This document shows positions 60,469 to 64,000 of a DNA stretch of 64,000 bases, in pieces. This DNA is from Vibrio sp. STUT-A11 (GTDB taxonomy: Bacteria; Pseudomonadota; Gammaproteobacteria; Enterobacterales; Vibrionaceae). The notes under the pieces are model-generated. The model worked only from the letters and a program-made list of their open reading frames with translations. It had not been told where the DNA came from and made no database searches. Numbering within the stretch: the stretch's first letter is position 1; every line of letters begins with the position of its first letter. The position numbers were made by a program, and so were the translations under genes. The DNA lies in contig NZ_AP026764.1 in NCBI RefSeq assembly GCF_026000435.1, positions 496,001 through 560,000 on the forward strand, in the 5' to 3' direction.

Positions 60469-60571
60469 GTCATTCCTTTTCTAACTGAAAATCAGCTCGA
60501 AAGGTCACCAGGTCCTGAGAGTTTTGTTTAAGAATTTATTTTTGAATGCGGTTTCCCCGCAGGAGTAACAG

Positions 60572-61207
60572 ATGAAAATTGCACTAATGATGGAAAACAG
60601 CCAAGCCGCTAAAAACGCAATGGTGGCTGGTGAACTAAACACTGTAGCGGGTGGCCTTGGTCACGAAGTATTCAACGTCGGTATGACTGATGAAAACGAT
60701 CATCATCTGACGTACGTCCACTTAGGTATCATGGCGAGCATCCTACTGAATTCAAAAGCAGTAGACTTTGTGGTAACGGGTTGTGGTACTGGCCAAGGTG
60801 CACTGATGTCAAGCAATCTGCATCCAGGTGTAGTTTGTGGTTACTGCCTAGAGCCATCTGATGCATTCCTGTTCAACCAAATCAACAACGGTAACGCTAT
60901 TTCTCTCGCATTCGCTAAAGGCTTTGGTTGGGCTGGTGAACTGAACGTACGTTACATCTTCGAAAAAGCGTTCACTGGAAATCGTGGTGAAGGTTACCCT
61001 ATTGAGCGAGCAGCGCCTCAGCAAGCCAACGCCGCGATTCTAAATGACGTGAAAGCTGCAGTCTCTAAAGATGTGGTTGAAGGCTTACGCGCCATCGATC
61101 AAGAGCTAGTGAAAACAGCAGTAGGTAGCGCCCAGTTCCAGGAGTGCTTCTTCGCACACTGCCAAGTGCCTGAAATCGCAGAATACGTGAAGTCTCTACT
61201 GGACTAA
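60572..61207 (+). CDS. RpiB/LacA/LacB-family isomerase, probably DhuI/KduI-type
   Basis: A 211-residue sugar-phosphate-isomerase-fold enzyme. The text VTGCGTGQGALMSSNLHPGV near residue 70 carries the family's catalytic Cys, and GNAISLAFAKGFGWAGELN follows. In streptococci a member of this family (DhuI) isomerises 4-deoxy-L-threo-5-hexosulose uronate, the step otherwise done by KduI. Its place between kduD and kdgK fits this role, and no KduI gene is present. GAGTAA precedes the ATG. The assignment is inference from context and family. Confidence 0.8.
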   Translation: MKIALMMENSQAAKNAMVAGELNTVAGGLGHEVFNVGMTDENDHHLTYVHLGIMASILLNSKAVDFVVTGCGTGQGALMSSNLHPGVVCGYCLEPSDAFLFNQINNGNAISLAFAKGFGWAGELNVRYIFEKAFTGNRGEGYPIERAAPQQANAAILNDVKAAVSKDVVEGLRAIDQELVKTAVGSAQFQECFFAHCQVPEIAEYVKSLLD

Positions 61208-61283
61208 TTACTTAATTTATCGGGAATTAAGTACAAGCCAGCCATTGTGCTGGCTTATTTTTTGTACCACTAAGGAGGCTCCC

Positions 61284-62213
61284 ATGAATTCAATCAGTCG
61301 CGTCGCTATCATCGGTGAATGTATGGTGGAGCTTAGGAAACATCATGGCGTGCTACAGCAAGGTTTTGGTGGTGATACCCTCAATACGGCTGTTTACCTG
61401 TCGCGGTTAACCCAGCAACATGGAATCGAAACGTCATATGTAACAGGGCTGGGACATGATCCGTTTAGTCGCGAAATGCTGACTGCGTGGCAGGACGAAC
61501 GTATTAACACGGACATGGTCTACTTTTCTAAAGACAAATTGCCGGGCATTTATGCCATTGAAACCGCAGAGGATGGCGAGCGAAGTTTCTTTTACTGGCG
61601 CGAAGACGCAGCCGCAAAGTATTGGCTACGCGAGCAAAACTTTGAGTCTTTAGTAAAAGATCTATGCCAACATCAAATGATTTATCTGAGCGGTATTAGC
61701 TTAGCTATTATCGCTGAAGAGCACCGTCAAACGCTGATCGACTTGCTGGCTACTTGCCGTAACGAGGGCGTCACCATCGCGTTTGATAATAATTTCCGAC
61801 CAAAACTTTGGCCAAGTATAGAGTTAGCTCGTAACTTCTACTCAAAAATTCTCAGTGTTACTGACATGGCATTTTTGACTTTCGACGATGAAGTCATGCT
61901 TTGGGGTGACAACGATGAATCCGAAGCAATAAACCGAACCAAAAACTTTGGTGTTAAAGAGATCATTGTTAAGCGTGGCGCAGATGATTGTTTTGTTGTG
62001 ACTCAAGACCAACAGCATACGGTTGCGGCATTGAAAGTAGACGCTGTGAAAGATACGACGGCAGCTGGTGACTCTTTCAGTGCGGGCTACTTAGCAAAAC
62101 GCATTCTAGGCGGAGACGTTGCTGCATCTGCACTGGCTGGGCACAAAGTCGCTGGTTCTGTTATCCAACATCGCGGTGCAATCATTCCAAGCGAATTGAT
62201 GCCGACTATTTAA
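61284..62213 (+). CDS. kdgK: 2-keto-3-deoxygluconate kinase
   Basis: A 309-residue PfkB-family kinase. The ATG with GGAGG upstream gives MNSISRVAIIGECMVELRKH; the longer in-frame form is not typical. GFGGDTLNTAVYLSRL near residue 32 is the sugar-binding site, and DTTAAGDSFSAGYLAKRI near 253 is the PfkB signature with the catalytic Asp. It phosphorylates KDG to KDPG. It lies 11 bp before eda and after the isomerase gene in the KdgR operon. Confidence 0.93.
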   Translation: MNSISRVAIIGECMVELRKHHGVLQQGFGGDTLNTAVYLSRLTQQHGIETSYVTGLGHDPFSREMLTAWQDERINTDMVYFSKDKLPGIYAIETAEDGERSFFYWREDAAAKYWLREQNFESLVKDLCQHQMIYLSGISLAIIAEEHRQTLIDLLATCRNEGVTIAFDNNFRPKLWPSIELARNFYSKILSVTDMAFLTFDDEVMLWGDNDESEAINRTKNFGVKEIIVKRGADDCFVVTQDQQHTVAALKVDAVKDTTAAGDSFSAGYLAKRILGGDVAASALAGHKVAGSVIQHRGAIIPSELMPTI

Positions 62214-62224
62214 GGAACGATGAA

Positions 62225-62848
62225 ATGAAAGACCTTAATCAACAACTTTCTGAAATTAAAGTAGTCCCTGTTATTGCAATTAAAGACGCAAGCAAGGCAG
62301 TAAAACTGGCCCAGGTATTGGTTGAAAACGGCCTACCGTGTGCAGAAGTGACGTTTCGTACTGAAGATGCGGCACTTGCGATCAAGAATATGCGTGACGC
62401 GTACCCAGAGATGTTAATTGGCGCGGGCACTGTCCTAACCAGTGCGCAGGTCGATGAAGCGATTGAAGCTGGTGTCGATTTTATTGTTAGTCCGGGCTTC
62501 AACCCAACCACCGTTAAATACTGTCAGCAGCGTAACATCGCGATCGTACCTGGTGTAAATAATCCAAGCCTAGTTGAACAAGCGATGGAAATGGGCCTTC
62601 GTACTCTTAAGTTTTTCCCTGCGGAGCCATCGGGTGGCACGGCAATGCTTAAAGCACTTTCAGCGGTTTACCCAGTTAAATTCATGCCCACTGGTGGCGT
62701 GAGTCCAAGTAACGTCAAAGATTACTTGGCCATTTCTTCGGTCTTAGCGTGTGGTGGTACCTGGATGGTGCCTGGCGACTTGATTGATAACGAGCAATGG
62801 GAAGAACTGGCTGCGCTGATTCGTGAAGTTGCGAAAATTATTGAATAA
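62225..62848 (+). CDS. eda: KDPG/KHG aldolase
   Basis: A 207-residue class I aldolase that splits KDPG into pyruvate and glyceraldehyde 3-phosphate. Visible motifs are CAEVTFRTEDA near residue 40 (Glu), GAGTVLTSAQVDEAIEAGVD near 73, and the Schiff-base Lys in LKFFPAEPSGG near 130, followed by MPTGGVSPSN. It is last in the uronate operon, with a good terminator downstream. E. coli Eda has 213 residues. A second eda copy elsewhere in the genome is common in vibrios. Confidence 0.93.
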   Translation: MKDLNQQLSEIKVVPVIAIKDASKAVKLAQVLVENGLPCAEVTFRTEDAALAIKNMRDAYPEMLIGAGTVLTSAQVDEAIEAGVDFIVSPGFNPTTVKYCQQRNIAIVPGVNNPSLVEQAMEMGLRTLKFFPAEPSGGTAMLKALSAVYPVKFMPTGGVSPSNVKDYLAISSVLACGGTWMVPGDLIDNEQWEELAALIREVAKIIE

Positions 62849-62913
62849 TTTCTACCTTGCCAAGCTTTGAAAACTATCGTTGATAGTCAAACAAGCTTTT
62901 AGGCACTTTGCCC

Positions 62914-62940
62914 ACGCCCGGCTCCACCGGGCGTATTTTT
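62914..62940 (+). terminator. Terminator of the KDG operon
   Basis: ACGCCCGG CTCCA CCGGGCGT followed by ATTTTT. Confidence 0.88.
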
Positions 62941-62952
62941 AAGCGTGACTTG

Positions 62953-63726
62953 CTATTGATTGGATTCTGCATCTTCGCGCTTGATCACTTTATGTCCATC
63001 TTCAGAAACGCCTTGTTTCCAGTAGCTGCTGATGTAGATATTTTCACGCTCGACTTCCTTTTCATTGCGGAAGTATTGGCGTAATGCACGCATTGAATCA
63101 AACTCACACGCACACCAAACTGCAGCATTGCCCTGCAACCATGTTAATTCGCGAACGGCGTCTGCCAGATTCTGTCCTTCAGTTAGCCAAATCAGTTTCA
63201 TACCTGCCGGGGCGTGCAGAGGTTGAATGTCTGCGGCAGAGAGGACACTAATAACTGCATAGCCTTTTGCTTCTTCAGACAAGGTTCGGATTTTGGCCGA
63301 GAGAGCCGGGAGAGCGGTCATATCGGCTGCCATGAAAAACCAATCGGCGTCTGTGTTTAGGTTAGAAATGCTACCCGGACCAACAATGCTAATAGTGTCT
63401 CCCTTTTGCGCGGCCATTGCCCAGCGAGCGGCGAATCCACATTGCAGATCTTGAGTGATATGACGAACAAAATCGACTTCAATGCTGCATTTCTCTGGAT
63501 GGTAACGGCGAATCGTATAAGTACGCATCAATGGACGATTATCTTCAGACATCGCTTGTAAATCGGTACTGCCGTTTTGATTAAATAGCAGCTTAATGTA
63601 GCTCCCCTCACAGTCCGCCGGGAATTGACCCAGTGCCTCGCCTTGCAAAGTAAGGCGCTGCATGTTTGGAGTGATGGTTTCGGTGTGCGTAACGATAAGT
63701 TCTTTAGGCTCAGGTTTCTTTTTCAT
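62953..63726 (-). CDS. Siderophore-interacting protein (flavin ferric-siderophore reductase)
   Basis: A 257-residue protein of the SIP/ViuB family. The FAD-binding motif RPLMRTYTIRRY near residue 63, the GPGSIS loop near 115 and the SIP C-terminal text AAVWCACEFDSMRALRQYFR near 200 are visible. It reduces ferric siderophores in the cytoplasm to release iron. A partial Fur box lies just upstream of the start, in keeping with iron control. There are no siderophore synthesis or receptor genes in the window. The C-terminal tail is basic and acidic mixed (HKVIKREDAESNQ). Confidence 0.88.
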   Translation of the reverse strand: MKKKPEPKELIVTHTETITPNMQRLTLQGEALGQFPADCEGSYIKLLFNQNGSTDLQAMSEDNRPLMRTYTIRRYHPEKCSIEVDFVRHITQDLQCGFAARWAMAAQKGDTISIVGPGSISNLNTDADWFFMAADMTALPALSAKIRTLSEEAKGYAVISVLSAADIQPLHAPAGMKLIWLTEGQNLADAVRELTWLQGNAAVWCACEFDSMRALRQYFRNEKEVERENIYISSYWKQGVSEDGHKVIKREDAESNQ

Positions 63727-63739
63727 CTTTACTATTCTC

Positions 63740-63758
63740 GATAATTATTCTCTTTCTC
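63740..63758. promoter_or_regulatory. Possible Fur box upstream of the SIP gene
   Basis: GATAATTATTCTCTTTCTC agrees with the 19-bp Fur consensus at 14 positions and lies 14 bp before the start of the SIP gene. Confidence 0.55.
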
Positions 63759-63807
63759 ATTTAAGAATATCAATATCTCTCTTGAGAGAGTAGTGTCTTT
63801 AAACAAA

Positions 63808-63820
63808 TTTACACTGTGAA
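63808..63820. other. Near-match parS2 site
   Basis: TTTACACTGTGAA has one mismatch to TTTACANTGTAAA. It lies nearly 50 kb from the origin core; whether ParB2 binds it cannot be decided here. Confidence 0.35.
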
Positions 63821-63879
63821 TTGAAACTGAAATCTAATCTAGAGGACTCTTTTCTTGCATGATATAACCACCAAGCATG

Positions 63880-63899
63880 ACAAAACCTCCGCAGAGGTT
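63880..63899 (-). terminator. Terminator of the LysE-like gene
   Basis: On the minus strand, AACCTC TGCG GAGGTT followed by TTG, 15 bp after the stop codon of the partial gene. Confidence 0.65.
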
Positions 63900-63914
63900 C
63901 TTACTTCTATTCCG

Positions 63915-64000
63915 TTATATCATTGGGATCGTTGATAAAAGCAGTAAAGCCGCCATGCCGTAATTAAACCCTTTGACACGTTTAGATGTGGTTAACCAGC
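63915..64000 (-). CDS. C-terminal end of a probable LysE-family exporter (partial)
   Basis: The frame is open from the right edge of the window to a TAA at 63915-63917 on the minus strand and gives the last 27-28 residues: WLTTSKRVKGFNYGMAALLL and a short hydrophobic end STIPMI. A basic Lys-Arg stretch followed by a final membrane helix is the typical C-terminus of LysE/RhtB amino-acid exporters. With only this fragment the assignment is tentative. A terminator hairpin follows the stop. Confidence 0.5.
   Translation of the reverse strand, partial: WLTTSKRVKGFNYGMAALLLLSTIPMI

Noticed and set aside
1..64000. tRNA, rRNA, integrase or transposase genes
   Set aside because: None recognised on either strand by reading; a tRNAscan or HMM search would be needed to exclude them formally.

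Overview
The window is from the second chromosome of a Vibrio species and spans its replication origin. The diagnostic block is parB2-parA2 / origin repeats / rctB (about 12.0-17.5 kb). RctB is the initiator peculiar to Vibrionaceae chromosome II, and the non-coding stretch before it carries GATC-containing RctB-type repeats, one DnaA box and an AT-rich segment with regularly spaced ATCA repeats. Seven perfect sites of the form TTTACANTGTAAA, which matches the published chromosome II centromere consensus (parS2), are scattered over about 21 kb around the origin, three of them within 77 bp. No rRNA, tRNA, transposase, integrase or CRISPR array was seen. The species cannot be named from the sequence alone.

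Layout. 0-5 kb: a c-di-GMP receptor of the LapD type (cut by the window start), a LapB-type type I secretion ATPase and a small MscS channel. 5.3-7.8 kb: a divergent pair, an oligopeptide/murein-peptide binding protein and the murein peptide amidase MpaA. 8-12 kb: a FapA-like DUF342 protein and the tRNA acetyltransferase TmcA, with a parS2 cluster between them. 12-17.5 kb: partition and replication module. 17.8-20 kb: a hypothetical gene coupled to two Opp/Dpp-type ATPases behind a Fur box, with no permease nearby. 20.4-22 kb: two small proteins and a YebC-family protein. 22.2-28.8 kb: a seven-gene run with a periplasmic protein, a LolCDE/MacB-type ABC pair, a LolA-like protein, a predicted outer-membrane barrel and a LytS/LytTR two-component pair; this is the best candidate for an undescribed system. 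29-34 kb: a GltS symporter, a YtrA-type GntR/ABC-2 cluster with its own operator, and nagB. 34-39 kb: DUF3081, the divergent maoP/hdfR pair, DoxX, a small hypothetical gene, alkA-ogt repair genes and YitT. 39.8-45.4 kb: a GFA-fold protein, NhaD, an acyltransferase, a TetR regulator plus hydrolase sharing an operator motif, and ppnP. 45.5-52.9 kb: two diguanylate cyclases, a MATE exporter with an unusual leader, an RluA-family pseudouridine synthase and a HAD phosphatase. 53-57 kb: glutathione-dependent formaldehyde detoxification (fghA, adhC), then a class II aldolase/HD-domain operon divergent from a LysR regulator. 58-62.9 kb: a KdgR-controlled uronate (KDG) pathway. 62.9-64 kb: a siderophore-interacting flavoreductase and the end of a LysE-type exporter.

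How the parts work together. RctB, the iterons, the DnaA box and the ATCA repeats form the replication origin; ParA2, ParB2 and the parS2 sites segregate it. KduD, an RpiB-family isomerase, KdgK and Eda would convert unsaturated uronates to pyruvate and glyceraldehyde 3-phosphate under KdgR. AdhC and FghA oxidise formaldehyde bound to glutathione. LapD, LapB and two GGDEF proteins point to c-di-GMP control of surface adhesion. Two mutually inverted copies of an intergenic repeat (about 5.1 and 36.1 kb) are the only mobile-element-like sequences noticed. Several regulatory sites and small ORFs were found by eye and are marked with lower confidence.
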